Position numbers and translations under genes: made by a program. This document shows, piece after piece, positions 7,426 through 17,416 of a stretch of 22,817 nt of DNA (positions are counted from its first letter, which is position 1; each line of letters starts with the position of its first letter). The notes beneath the pieces are model-generated. The model was not told the origin of the DNA. It did not search any database and saw only the letters and a program-made list of their open reading frames with translations. Source of the stretch: Pseudomonadota bacterium (GTDB lineage: Bacteria; Pseudomonadota; Alphaproteobacteria; Sphingomonadales; Sphingomonadaceae); NCBI GenBank assembly GCA_023387085.1, contig JAEWIL010000249.1, forward strand, positions 1 to 22,817, given 5' to 3'.

Positions 7426-8154
7426 ATGGCTACCAAGATGGATAGTGCCGAAAAGGCTTTCGAAGCCGCGACGCTGGAAACCGCCGCCAAGCCGGTGGCC
7501 GCTCCTGTCGCGCCGGCTGTTGCCGCGCCTGCGGCACCCGTTAAGACCAAGACTGTCGCGGCCAAGGCCAAGCCGGTCCAAAAGAAAGCCGCAAAGCCGG
7601 CAGCAAAGAAGGTCGCTGCCAAGAAGGCGGCCGCCAAGACCATTGCCCCCAAATCCGCGAAGACTGCGCCGAAGCCGGCCGGCCTCGCTACCAAAGGACT
7701 GAAGACCATGAACGACACCGTCAAGAAGTTCGCCGACGAAGCCAAGACCCGCGCCGAAACGCTGACCGCTGATTTCCAGGCGCGTTCGAAGGACGCCTTC
7801 GCCAAGTCGAGCAAGCTCGCCGAGGAAGCCGTCGAATTCAACAAGGCAAACGTCGAAGCGCTCGTCGAAGCCGGCAAGATCGCGGCCAAGGGCCTCGAAA
7901 CGCTCAGCCAGGAAGGCGTTGCCTTCGCTCGCAAGAGCTTTGAAGACACGTCGGCTGCCGTCAAGGGCTACACCGCCGTCAAGTCGCCGGCCGATTTCTT
8001 CAAGCTGTATGCCGAAAACAGCAAGAAGGCGTTCGACGCCGCTGTCGCGCAGACCTCGAAGACCAGCGAACTCGTCGTCAAGCTGACGAACGACAGCTTC
8101 GCGCCGATCTCGAACCGCGTTTCGGTCATCACCTCGAAGATGAAGGCCGCCTGA
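7426..8154 (+). CDS. Phasin family protein with H1-like basic segment
   Basis: A 242-residue phasin. Residues about 40-90 are dense in Lys, Ala and Pro (KKAAKPAAKKVAAKKAAAK), a histone-H1-like segment; residues about 95-225 form an amphipathic helical phasin domain with TLTADFQARSKDAF, EFNKANVEALVEAGK and FKLYAENSKKAFDAAV. Phasins coat PHA granules and control their number and size; the basic segment could bind DNA, as proposed for PhaF and PhaM, which tie granules to the nucleoid. I chose ATG 7426 because AAAGGAG precedes it by 8 bases and the promoter and operators lie just upstream; the frame open back to 7354 would run through the promoter. A strong terminator follows at 8216. Adjacent phaC supports the role. 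Confidence 0.92.
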   Translation: MATKMDSAEKAFEAATLETAAKPVAAPVAPAVAAPAAPVKTKTVAAKAKPVQKKAAKPAAKKVAAKKAAAKTIAPKSAKTAPKPAGLATKGLKTMNDTVKKFADEAKTRAETLTADFQARSKDAFAKSSKLAEEAVEFNKANVEALVEAGKIAAKGLETLSQEGVAFARKSFEDTSAAVKGYTAVKSPADFFKLYAENSKKAFDAAVAQTSKTSELVVKLTNDSFAPISNRVSVITSKMKAA

Positions 8155-8215
8155 GGCTTCCCATCTTCCCGTTGGCGCGGCCCCCTCTCCCCTCCGATCC
8201 GCGCCGACATGCCAA

Positions 8216-8257
8216 GACCGCTCGCTTCCCTATGGAAGCGGGCGGTCCTTGTTTTCG
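8216..8257 (+). terminator. Intrinsic terminator of the phasin gene
   Basis: A 14-base-pair stem with one G:T wobble (GACCGCTCGCTTCC, loop CTAT, GGAAGCGGGCGGTC) is followed by CTTGTTTT. It lies 62 bases after the phasin stop and before clpS. Confidence 0.85.
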
Positions 8258-8304
8258 CGAACCCGAATGGCGAACAATCGGTAAAAATGCCGGTGCTCGC
8301 CCTC

Positions 8305-8332
8305 TTGCGATTCCGCCCCGGCTTGCGATATT
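8305..8332 (+). promoter_or_regulatory. Possible clpS promoter
   Basis: TTGCGA (8305-8310) and GATATT (8327-8332) are spaced 16 bases apart, predicting a transcript start near 8340. That would put the first ATG of clpS at or next to the transcript 5' end. Weak match; listed because it bears on the clpS start. Confidence 0.35.
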
Positions 8333-8339
8333 CCCCTTG

Positions 8340-8705
8340 ATGATGCTTCCCGCTTCGATCCCTCACATCGTCCGCGCCATGGCGGGCAAGGATGACGACG
8401 TTTCCGGCACCCCCGGCGTCGGCATCGCTACGCGCACGCGCGCGAAGCCCAAAAAGCCCTCGATGTACAAGGTGCTGCTGCTCAACGACGACTATACGCC
8501 GATGGAATTCGTCGTGATGGTGCTGCAGCGCTTCTTCAACATGGATATCGAACAGGCAACGCAGGTCATGCTGCACGTCCACCAACAGGGCGTCGGCGTT
8601 TGCGGTGTGTTCAGCTACGAAGTCGCCGAAACCAAGGTCAACCAGGTGATGGACGCCGCGCGGCAGAACCAGCATCCGCTGCAGTGCACGCTGGAAAAGG
8701 CTTAA
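8340..8705 (+). CDS. clpS: ClpS, adaptor of the ClpAP protease
   Basis: Up to 121 residues. The ClpS core is clear: MYKVLLLNDDYTPMEFVVMVL, with the Asn-Asp-Asp residues that line the N-degron pocket, then QATQVMLHVHQQGVGVCGVFSYEVAETKV and a C-terminal HPLQCTLE. ClpS delivers N-end-rule substrates to ClpA. Start is uncertain: ATG 8340 or 8343 would be leaderless or nearly so if the promoter at 8305-8332 is used, while ATG 8379 (108 residues, MAGKDDD) is close to typical family length; none has a clear ribosome-binding site. The frame is open further upstream but runs into the phasin terminator, so longer forms are unlikely. clpA does not follow; the next gene is convergent with a one-base gap. 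Confidence 0.92.
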   Translation: MMLPASIPHIVRAMAGKDDDVSGTPGVGIATRTRAKPKKPSMYKVLLLNDDYTPMEFVVMVLQRFFNMDIEQATQVMLHVHQQGVGVCGVFSYEVAETKVNQVMDAARQNQHPLQCTLEKA

Positions 8706-8706
8706 G

Positions 8707-9198
8707 CTAACCCGCCTTCGCCGCCTGTTCGGCCTTGAGCGCCGGCGACGGTTCGCCTTTCAGATCGCCATAGCGCAACGGTTCACCGCATCCGGGGCAA
8801 ATATTCGCCATCCCGACATCAGCACCGCATGCGCGGTGGGTATAGCGCATCGCCGGTCCTGCGCCGGTCTCACCCTCGGCATAGGCCCAGCGCTCGGCCC
8901 AGTTTCGCATCGCATAAAGGACGTCGAACAGATCCTTACCTTTCGCGGTCAGGCGATATTCGTGACGCACTGGGCGTTCCTGATAGGGATGGCGATCGAC
9001 CACCCCCTCGGCGACCAGCCGCTTGAGCCGAGCCGAAACGAGCTGCGGACCAAGTCCCGTGTGCGCCGCGATCGCCTCGAACCGCCGGCGCCCGAAGAAC
9101 AGGTCGCGCAGGATCAGCAGCACCGCACGGTCGCCAAGCAGTTCGGCCGACCGGCCGACGGGGCAATATGTATCCGACAGATCGGCGCGCTTGGGCAT
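8707..9198 (-). CDS. HxlR-type winged-helix transcriptional regulator
   Basis: A 163-residue regulator from ATG 9198. The HxlR signature is at the N-terminus: DTYCPVGRSAELLGDRAVLLILRDLFFG with Cys12, followed by helix-turn-helix sequence GLGPQLVSARLKRLVAEGVV and wing PVRHEYRLTAKGKDL (about 77-90). The C-terminal tail adds His121, Cys124, Cys134 and Cys137 in a small zinc-ribbon-like pattern (HRACG then CPGCG). ATG 9198 places the family Cys at residue 12 as in relatives; a TTG at 9216 with AAGAG upstream is the alternative. The gene is divergent from the SDR/isomerase operon and separated from it by a palindrome that overlaps the control region, so it most likely represses itself and that operon. 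Effector unknown. Confidence 0.87.
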   Translation of the reverse strand: MPKRADLSDTYCPVGRSAELLGDRAVLLILRDLFFGRRRFEAIAAHTGLGPQLVSARLKRLVAEGVVDRHPYQERPVRHEYRLTAKGKDLFDVLYAMRNWAERWAYAEGETGAGPAMRYTHRACGADVGMANICPGCGEPLRYGDLKGEPSPALKAEQAAKAG

Positions 9199-9226
9199 CG
9201 CTATACTCGGCTGCAAAATAATCTCT

Positions 9227-9251
9227 TGTCACTATGATTATCATAGTTACA
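9227..9251. promoter_or_regulatory. Palindromic operator between hxlR-type gene and SDR operon
   Basis: The core ACTATGATTATCATAGT (9231-9247) is a perfect palindrome about one central base; TGT and ACA extend the symmetry outward with one mismatch on each side. It lies 28 bases upstream of the regulator's ATG and 23 bases upstream of the SDR ATG. AT-rich dyads of this kind in a shared control region are typical operators of divergently transcribed regulators. Binding by the adjacent HxlR protein is inferred. Confidence 0.7.
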
Positions 9252-9274
9252 GTGAGCCGCAAGAGGAGAGTCGC

Positions 9275-10006
9275 ATGCCCAATCCCGCAGCCGTGATCAT
9301 CGGCGCCGGCGACGCCACCGGAGGAGCCATCGCCCGCGCTTTCGCGGCCGAAGGCCTGACCGCCTGCGTCAACCGCCGTGCGCGCAATGCCGATCAGCTC
9401 GAAGCGTTGGCACAATCGATCCGCGACGACGGCTACCAGGCGCGCGCCTATCCCGCCGACGCGCGCGTTGAGGACGAGATGATCGCGCTTTTCGACCGTG
9501 TCGAGGCCGACGTCGGCCCTGTGGAGGTCGCGGTGTTCAACATCGGCGCCAATGTGAACTTCCCGATCGCCGAAACGACGGTGCGCGTTTACGCCAAGGT
9601 GTGGGAAATGGCCTGCCTCGGCGGCTTCCTGATGGGGCGCGAGGCGGCGAAGCGCATGATCCCGCGCGGGCGCGGCACGATCCTCTTCACCGGTGCGACC
9701 GCAAGCCTTCGCGGCGGGGCGGGCTTTTCGGCCTTCGCGGGCGCCAAGGGTGCGCTGCGGATGCTCGCGCAATCCATGGCGCGTGAACTGGGGCCCAAGG
9801 GCATCCATGTCGCGCACACGATCATCGACGGCGCGATCGATACCGACTTCATCAAGGGGCGCCACCCCGATTTCGACAATGCGAAAGCACAGGATCTGAT
9901 CCTCAATCCCGATGCGATTGCGGCCAATTATGTGATGCTTCACAAACAGCCGAGGAGCGCATGGACGCACGAACTCGATCTCCGTCCCTGGGGAGAAAAA
10001 TGGTGA
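9275..10006 (+). CDS. SDR-family oxidoreductase lacking the canonical catalytic Tyr
   Basis: A 243-residue Rossmann protein of the classical short-chain dehydrogenase/reductase length. The nucleotide-binding loop is GAGDATGGAIA (10-20), FNIGAN (88-93) replaces the usual NNAG, and the C-terminal core ARELGPKGIHVAH is typical. At the active site, SAFAGAKGAL gives Phe154 where YxxxK has Tyr, with Lys158 kept, and Ala141 sits where the catalytic Ser is expected 13 residues before. This variant recurs in a related group of SDR proteins, so it is likely a family trait, not a recent mutation. ATG 9275 has AGAGGAGAG just upstream. It overlaps the next gene by 7 bases. Substrate unknown; ordinary SDR redox chemistry is in doubt. 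Confidence 0.85.
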   Translation: MPNPAAVIIGAGDATGGAIARAFAAEGLTACVNRRARNADQLEALAQSIRDDGYQARAYPADARVEDEMIALFDRVEADVGPVEVAVFNIGANVNFPIAETTVRVYAKVWEMACLGGFLMGREAAKRMIPRGRGTILFTGATASLRGGAGFSAFAGAKGALRMLAQSMARELGPKGIHVAHTIIDGAIDTDFIKGRHPDFDNAKAQDLILNPDAIAANYVMLHKQPRSAWTHELDLRPWGEKW

Positions 10007-10602
10007 CGAAAACGCTCGAACTCATCTTCGATTTCGGTAGTCCTAATGCCTATTTGACGCTGACGGTGCTGCCCGAGCTGCTCGATCGCACCGGCACGGA
10101 CCTCGTCATCACGCCCTGCCTGCTCGGCGGCATTTTCAAGGCGACGGGGAACAAGGCACCGATGGTCCAGTACGCCGACGCACCCGCAAAGCTCGCTTAT
10201 GAAAATCTGGAAATGCGCCGCTTTATCGAAAAGCACGGCCTGACCAAATTCCGCCTCAACCCGCATTTCCCGGTCAACACGCTGACGATCATGCGCGGCG
10301 CGATCGTTGCCGAGGACGAGGGCAATCTCGACGATTATGTCGATGCGGTGAACCGCGCGATGTGGGAAGAGGGGCTGAAAATGGACGACCCCGACGTCAT
10401 CGCAACCTTCCTGTCGGCGAACGGCTTCGACGGTCCGGCCTTGCTGGCACGCACGCAGGAACCCGATATCAAGGCAAAGCTGGTCGCCAATACCGAAGCC
10501 GCGGTGGCGCGCGGCGTATTCGGCATCCCGACCTTCTTTGTCGGCGATGACATCTTCTTCGGAAAGGACCGCCTCGGTCAGGTCGAAGAGGCGCTCGCCT
10601 GA
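10000..10602 (+). CDS. 2-hydroxychromene-2-carboxylate isomerase-like protein (DsbA/kappa-GST fold)
   Basis: A 200-residue thioredoxin-fold protein. DFGSPNAYL (11-19) holds Ser14 at the position that contacts glutathione in kappa-class GSTs and 2-hydroxychromene-2-carboxylate isomerases; PHFPVNTLTIMRGA is a family motif, and the C-terminal GVFGIPTFFVGDDIFFGKDRL carries the cis-Pro loop and the typical end. No CxxC is present, so it is not a disulfide oxidoreductase. Family members isomerise naphthalene-pathway intermediates, but many act elsewhere. ATG 10000 was chosen because GGGGAG precedes it and the family starts here; a GTG at 10003 is possible. It overlaps the SDR stop by 7 bases, so the two are coupled and presumably work in one pathway. 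Confidence 0.85.
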   Translation: MVTKTLELIFDFGSPNAYLTLTVLPELLDRTGTDLVITPCLLGGIFKATGNKAPMVQYADAPAKLAYENLEMRRFIEKHGLTKFRLNPHFPVNTLTIMRGAIVAEDEGNLDDYVDAVNRAMWEEGLKMDDPDVIATFLSANGFDGPALLARTQEPDIKAKLVANTEAAVARGVFGIPTFFVGDDIFFGKDRLGQVEEALA

Positions 10603-10606
10603 TTCT

Positions 10607-10620
10607 GCGGCGCGCGCCGC
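10607..10620. other. GC-rich palindrome in the gap between convergent genes
   Basis: GCGGCGCGCGCCGC is a perfect 14-base palindrome filling most of the 22-base space between the isomerase stop and the rhomboid stop. It could form a hairpin in either transcript, but there is no T-run, so a terminator role is only possible. Confidence 0.3.
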
Positions 10621-10624
10621 TCGC

Positions 10625-11260
10625 CTATCGTGCCCCGAAGCGCCAGCGGAGCAACGGCCGCGCGAGAATCAAGCCCGCCAGAAACCCGCCGACATGCGCC
10701 CAGATCGCAACCGCGCCGAACCCGCCGCCGCCCGCGAACCCAAGCGCGAGTTGCAGGCCGATCCATGCCGCGGCCAGCCACAGCGCGCGCACCCAGTGCG
10801 CCGGGATCGGCCCGATCGCCGATGTCTGCGTTCGGCTGAAAATCAGCGCGAAGACCGCAAGCAGCGCCGAGATCGCGCCGCTCGCGCCGATCATCGGGAT
10901 CGCCGACCCCGGGTCGGCGAGGAATTGCGCGAGCGCGCCGGCATAGGCACCGGCGAGCAGCAGCAGCGCGATCGCCTTGCCGCCGAGCGGCGCCTCGAGT
11001 TGGCGACCGATAAACAGCAGCATCACCATGTTGAAGATCAGGTGCAGCCAGCCGCCGTGCAGAAAGGCCGAGGTCAGCGGCGTCAGCACAAAGGGCACCA
11101 GCGCGCCGGGCGGCAGGATCAACTCGCTGCCGAGCCGAGCGGGGACGAACCCCGCGCGCATGATCGCTTCCCCCTGATAGCCGGTAATCCAGAGCAGGAT
11201 GAAGAGGACCACGCACACCAGCGCATAGCCGGTAACCAGCGGGGCTTCCTGCGGCTTCAT
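10625..11260 (-). CDS. Rhomboid-family intramembrane serine protease
   Basis: A 211-residue protein with about six hydrophobic helices. The catalytic dyad is visible: Ser127 in GASGAISALL and His189 in AHVGGFLAG. HGGWLHLIFNM (68-78) holds the conserved His/Asn oxyanion region on helix 2 with Asn77. Rhomboids cleave transmembrane substrates within the bilayer. The N-terminus has no added cytoplasmic domain, so it is the compact bacterial form. The start ATG 11260 lies only 16 bases after the greA stop, so the two are probably one transcription unit. The substrate cannot be predicted. Confidence 0.92.
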   Translation of the reverse strand: MKPQEAPLVTGYALVCVVLFILLWITGYQGEAIMRAGFVPARLGSELILPPGALVPFVLTPLTSAFLHGGWLHLIFNMVMLLFIGRQLEAPLGGKAIALLLLAGAYAGALAQFLADPGSAIPMIGASGAISALLAVFALIFSRTQTSAIGPIPAHWVRALWLAAAWIGLQLALGFAGGGGFGAVAIWAHVGGFLAGLILARPLLRWRFGAR

Positions 11261-11276
11261 CGCTCCGGTCCGCCGG

Positions 11277-11753
11277 TCAGACGAATTCGATCTTCGTCAC
11301 CAGATAATATTTGTCGCCCGAGGGCACGGTGACCTCGACCTCGTCGTCGACCTTGCGGCCGATCAGCGCGCGACCGAGCGGCGAGTTGTAGCTGATCTTG
11401 CCTTCCTTGGCATCGGCTTCGGCCTGCCCGACGATCTGGTAGCGGACGGGCTTGTCATCCTCGTCGGCGAGCGTGACGGTCGCGCCGAACACGATGCGGT
11501 CGCCCGACAGCGTCGTCGGGTCGATCACCTGCGCGCGCGACAGGCGATCCTCGAGATCGCCGATCGTCGCCTCGACCTGGCCCTGGCGTTCCTTGGCGGC
11601 GTGATATTCGGCATTTTCCGAAAGGTCGCCATGCGCGCGCGCTTCCTCGATCGCGTCCACGATCAGGGGTCGCTCGGCTTTGAGAGCCTGGAGCTGTGCG
11701 CTCAGCTTCTCATAGCCTTCCTGCAGCATCGGAACCTTTTCAACGCTTGCCAT
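11277..11753 (-). CDS. greA: Transcript cleavage factor GreA
   Basis: A 158-residue protein, the standard GreA length, starting MASVEKVPML. The N-terminal coiled coil includes ARAHGDLSENAEYHAAKERQ, whose acidic tip (Asp and Glu of GDLSENAEY) reaches the RNA polymerase active site and promotes cleavage of backtracked RNA. The C-terminal globular domain ends YNSPLGRALIGRKVDDEV and SGDKYYLVTKIEFV. I chose ATG 11753 because AGGATA precedes it and it gives the family start; a TTG-initiated extension of 7 residues to 11774 is not needed. It lies 96 bases after carB on the same strand and 16 bases before the rhomboid gene. Confidence 0.97.
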   Translation of the reverse strand: MASVEKVPMLQEGYEKLSAQLQALKAERPLIVDAIEEARAHGDLSENAEYHAAKERQGQVEATIGDLEDRLSRAQVIDPTTLSGDRIVFGATVTLADEDDKPVRYQIVGQAEADAKEGKISYNSPLGRALIGRKVDDEVEVTVPSGDKYYLVTKIEFV

Positions 11754-11849
11754 TATCCTGTTGTCCTTCGTCAATAATCCGCCGCCAGCGAAACTTCGCC
11801 GGGGCGGCTGAGCCGCTTTTCCATAATGTCGGGGAGGTGGAGCGGTCCC
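11754..11849. other. carB-greA spacer with hairpin potential
   Basis: The 96 bases hold a GCGGC-TGA-GCCGC inverted repeat and a GCGAA-AC-TTCGC one. On the carB strand neither is followed by a T-run, so they do not clearly separate carB from greA; carA-carB-greA-rhomboid may be one long unit. No promoter was recognised. Confidence 0.3.
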
Positions 11850-15169
<3,320 letters not shown>

Positions 15170-15170
<1 letters not shown>

Positions 15171-15607
15171 TATTTTTTCTTCAAGCCATCTTTTGAAATG
15201 TCTACGTCCCACCCATCGTAGGTCAGACCGAACTCGCTCGCAAAAGAGCAAAAAACTGGAACGGTGTGCTTGATCCAATCTTCGATCACCGGGGCCTCTT
15301 CGCCGATCAGCAATCGTCCGTTACCAGATTCCAGCACTGAAAAGCCTTTGCTCTTCGCAAATGCCGAGGCTCTTATGATGCTTTCATCTGGCCCGACCAA
15401 CAGATGCGTTATTGCTCGCTCTTGTTCGATATCTAGGCCGTTAGCTTTCATGCGGTCCATGATCGCGAAGCTCGGCTCAAGAACCTTCCTAATGCATTCG
15501 CCATAAGGCTGACCTGTCATCGAAGAATCCTTAGTCGGAGTGGCATTGCCGCAGCCTGAAAATGTGAGAGCAAATGCTGCTAACGAAAGGAAGAGAGGTC
15601 TTTTCAA
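15170..15607 (-). CDS. Lipoprotein with RraB-like (DUF695/RraB) domain embedded between carA and carB
   Basis: A 145-residue predicted lipoprotein that I assign from start TTG 15607, which overlaps the carA stop as TTGA; its TAA stop overlaps the carB ATG as TAATG. Residues 1-18 are a signal peptide and FSGC gives Cys19 as lipidation site, supporting the TTG start; the next in-frame ATG (residue 30) would lose it. The rest, ITHLLVGPDE (66-75), a Gly-Phe strand (88-91), VIEDWIKHT and FGLTYDGWDVDIS (126-137), resembles the RraB/ribonuclease E inhibitor domain, with YDGW as hallmark. Exported RraB-like proteins cannot contact cytoplasmic RNase E, so its role is unknown. By my count bases 15181-15600 are about 50% G+C against about 65-70% around it, with AT-rich codons, which suggests acquisition. 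Neighbour fit means it is co-translated with carAB. Confidence 0.82.
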
Positions 15608-16776
15608 CGCAGCCCACCCACAAACTTCTCGAACAGATAGAAGCTGTCCTGCGGCCCCGGGCTCGCCTCGGGGTGATATTGCACGCTGAACGCATTTTTG
15701 CCCGTGATCGCGATGCCGCAGTTCGATCCGTCGAACAGACTCTTGTGCGTTTCGACCACGCCGGCGGGCAGCGTCGCGGCGTCGACCGCGAAGCCGTGGT
15801 TCATGCTGGTGATCTCGACCACGCCATCTTCTGCGCGCTGCACCGGATGGTTCGCGCCGCGGTGCCCCTGATGCATCTTCACGGTCTTCGCGCCCGCCGC
15901 CAGCCCGAGCATCTGGTGACCGAGGCAGATGCCGAAGATCGGCACGTCGCGTTCGAGCAATCCCCGGATCACCGGCACCGCATAGTCGCCCGTCGCGGCG
16001 GGGTCGCCGGGGCCGTTCGAGAGGAATACGCCCGCGGGCTGGTGGCTTAGCACCTCGTCGAGGGTTGCGGTCGCGGGCACCACGGTGACGCGCGCACCAG
16101 CCTTCACGAGGTTGCGGAAGATATTGTCCTTCGCGCCATAGTCGATCGCGACGACATGCGGGCGCGCGCCGCCATCGGCGGCCGCATAGCCATGCCCCAG
16201 CGTCCACGTGCCGCCGGTCCAGTCGCCCGTGTCGGTGCGGCTGACGGTCTTTGCAAGGTCGAGCCCTTCCAGTCCCGACCAGCCGCGCGCCATGGCGAGC
16301 AGCTCGTCGATGTCGAACTTGCCGTCGGGGCTGTGCGCGATGACGCCGTTCGGCGCGCCCGCTTCACGGATGCGGCGGGTCAGCGCGCGCGTGTCGATGC
16401 CCGCAAGCCCGATCACGCCCTGTTCGATCATCCATTCGGGGAGCGTCTGGACGCTGCGGAAATTGCTCGGCTGCGTCGGCAGTTCGCGCGTAATCGCGCC
16501 GAGCGCGCCATGCACGCCGCGCTCCATATCTTCCGGGTTTGCGCCGACATTGCCGATGTGCGGGAAGGTGAAGGTGACGACCTGCCCCGCATAGCTCGGG
16601 TCGGTCAGGATTTCCTGATAGCCCGTCATCGACGTGTTGAAACAGATCTCGCCCACCGCGGCGCCGCTTGCGCCATAGCCGACCCCCCACAGGATCGTGC
16701 CATCGGCAAGGACAAGAACGCCCGTGGCCCCGGACGGCTGGGTTTCGGGCGCGACGGATGGATTGGCTGGTGCCAT
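15604..16776 (-). CDS. carA: Carbamoyl-phosphate synthase, small (glutaminase) subunit
   Basis: A 390-residue protein. The N-terminal CarA-specific domain shows FNTSMTGYQEILTDPSYAGQ (46-65) and GIDTRALTRRIRE. The C-terminal class I glutamine amidotransferase has the nucleophile Cys284 in FGICLGHQML, and His368 with Glu370 in YHPEASPGPQDS; FLSNGPGDP (251-259) is the oxyanion strand. It releases ammonia from glutamine and channels it to CarB. ATG 16776 follows a 132-base space shared with the divergent yqeY gene, where TTGACG (reverse complement of 16820-16825) could be a -35 element. CarB is not adjacent as usual: a lipoprotein gene is inserted between them. Confidence 0.98.
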   Translation of the reverse strand: MAPANPSVAPETQPSGATGVLVLADGTILWGVGYGASGAAVGEICFNTSMTGYQEILTDPSYAGQVVTFTFPHIGNVGANPEDMERGVHGALGAITRELPTQPSNFRSVQTLPEWMIEQGVIGLAGIDTRALTRRIREAGAPNGVIAHSPDGKFDIDELLAMARGWSGLEGLDLAKTVSRTDTGDWTGGTWTLGHGYAAADGGARPHVVAIDYGAKDNIFRNLVKAGARVTVVPATATLDEVLSHQPAGVFLSNGPGDPAATGDYAVPVIRGLLERDVPIFGICLGHQMLGLAAGAKTVKMHQGHRGANHPVQRAEDGVVEITSMNHGFAVDAATLPAGVVETHKSLFDGSNCGIAITGKNAFSVQYHPEASPGPQDSFYLFEKFVGGLR

Positions 16777-16908
16777 TTAAACTGCTCCGGACGGGGGGCT
16801 AAACGGCCGACCAAGTAGGCGTCAAAAAAGTGATTCACAAGCTATCGGATTTGAAATCTTCCCGCTAAGAGTGCTTCTTTCCCACATTGCAGCGCAAGAG
16901 GACACGTC

Positions 16909-17361
16909 ATGATTCGCGACGACATCAAGGCTGCGCAGGTTGCCGCGATGAAGGCCGGCGACAAGGCGCGTCTCGGCACCATCCGGCTGATGCTGGCCAA
17001 GATCAAGGACAAGGACATCGAACTCCGCACCGGCACCGCGCCGGCCGACGACGATGTGCTCGTCACCGACGTCCTGCAAAAGATGGTGAAGCAGCGGCGC
17101 GAATCGATCACCATGTACGAACAGGGCGGCCGTCAGGAGCTCGCAGATATCGAGGCGGCCGAGGTCGCGGTGATCGAGGATTTCCTGCCCGCGCAGCTTT
17201 CGGACGACGAGGCGACGGCGGCGATCAAGGCGATCGTGGTCGAACTTGGCGCCGAGAGTCTGAAGGACATGGGCAAGGTGATGGCCGCGGTGAAGGAGCG
17301 GCTCGGCAGCCAGCTCGACATGAGCAAGGCGTCGGGCTGGGTGAAGGCGGCGCTCTCCTGA
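16909..17361 (+). CDS. GatB/YqeY domain-containing protein
   Basis: A 150-residue protein matching the YqeY family: MIRDDIKAAQVAAMKAGDKARLGTIRLMLAKIKDKDIE at the start, VLQKMVKQRRESITMYEQGGRQELADIE in the middle and EDFLPAQLSDDEA, DMGKVMAAVKERLG and MSKASGWVKAAL later. This is the helical tail domain that GatB uses to bind tRNA, here free-standing. Its role is not settled; it is very often found next to dnaG/rpoD, as here. ATG 16909 has AAGAGGA about 6 bases upstream. dnaG begins 55 bases after its stop in the same direction. Confidence 0.93.
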   Translation: MIRDDIKAAQVAAMKAGDKARLGTIRLMLAKIKDKDIELRTGTAPADDDVLVTDVLQKMVKQRRESITMYEQGGRQELADIEAAEVAVIEDFLPAQLSDDEATAAIKAIVVELGAESLKDMGKVMAAVKERLGSQLDMSKASGWVKAALS

Positions 17362-17374
17362 CACAGGCCCTCCC

Positions 17375-17398
17375 CGCCTGCTTGCGGGCGGGTGCCGG
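17375..17398 (+). other. GC-rich hairpin between yqeY and dnaG
   Basis: CCCGCCTG and CGGGCGGG pair around a CTTG loop with one G:T wobble. No T-run follows, so it may attenuate or process the yqeY-dnaG message rather than end it, or may be incidental in this GC-rich gap. Confidence 0.3.
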
Positions 17399-17416
17399 CG
17401 GGGGCATATCGCGAAT

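Noticed and set aside
7540..7690. Lys/Ala-rich segment as a DNA repeat array
   Set aside because: The periodicity is in amino acids, with varied codons, so it is low-complexity protein and not tandem DNA repeats or CRISPR.
15171..15278. N-terminal extension of CarB by 36 residues
   Set aside because: CarB begins MPKRTDIQ in relatives; the extra residues overlap the lipoprotein's own coding sequence and fit no CarB.
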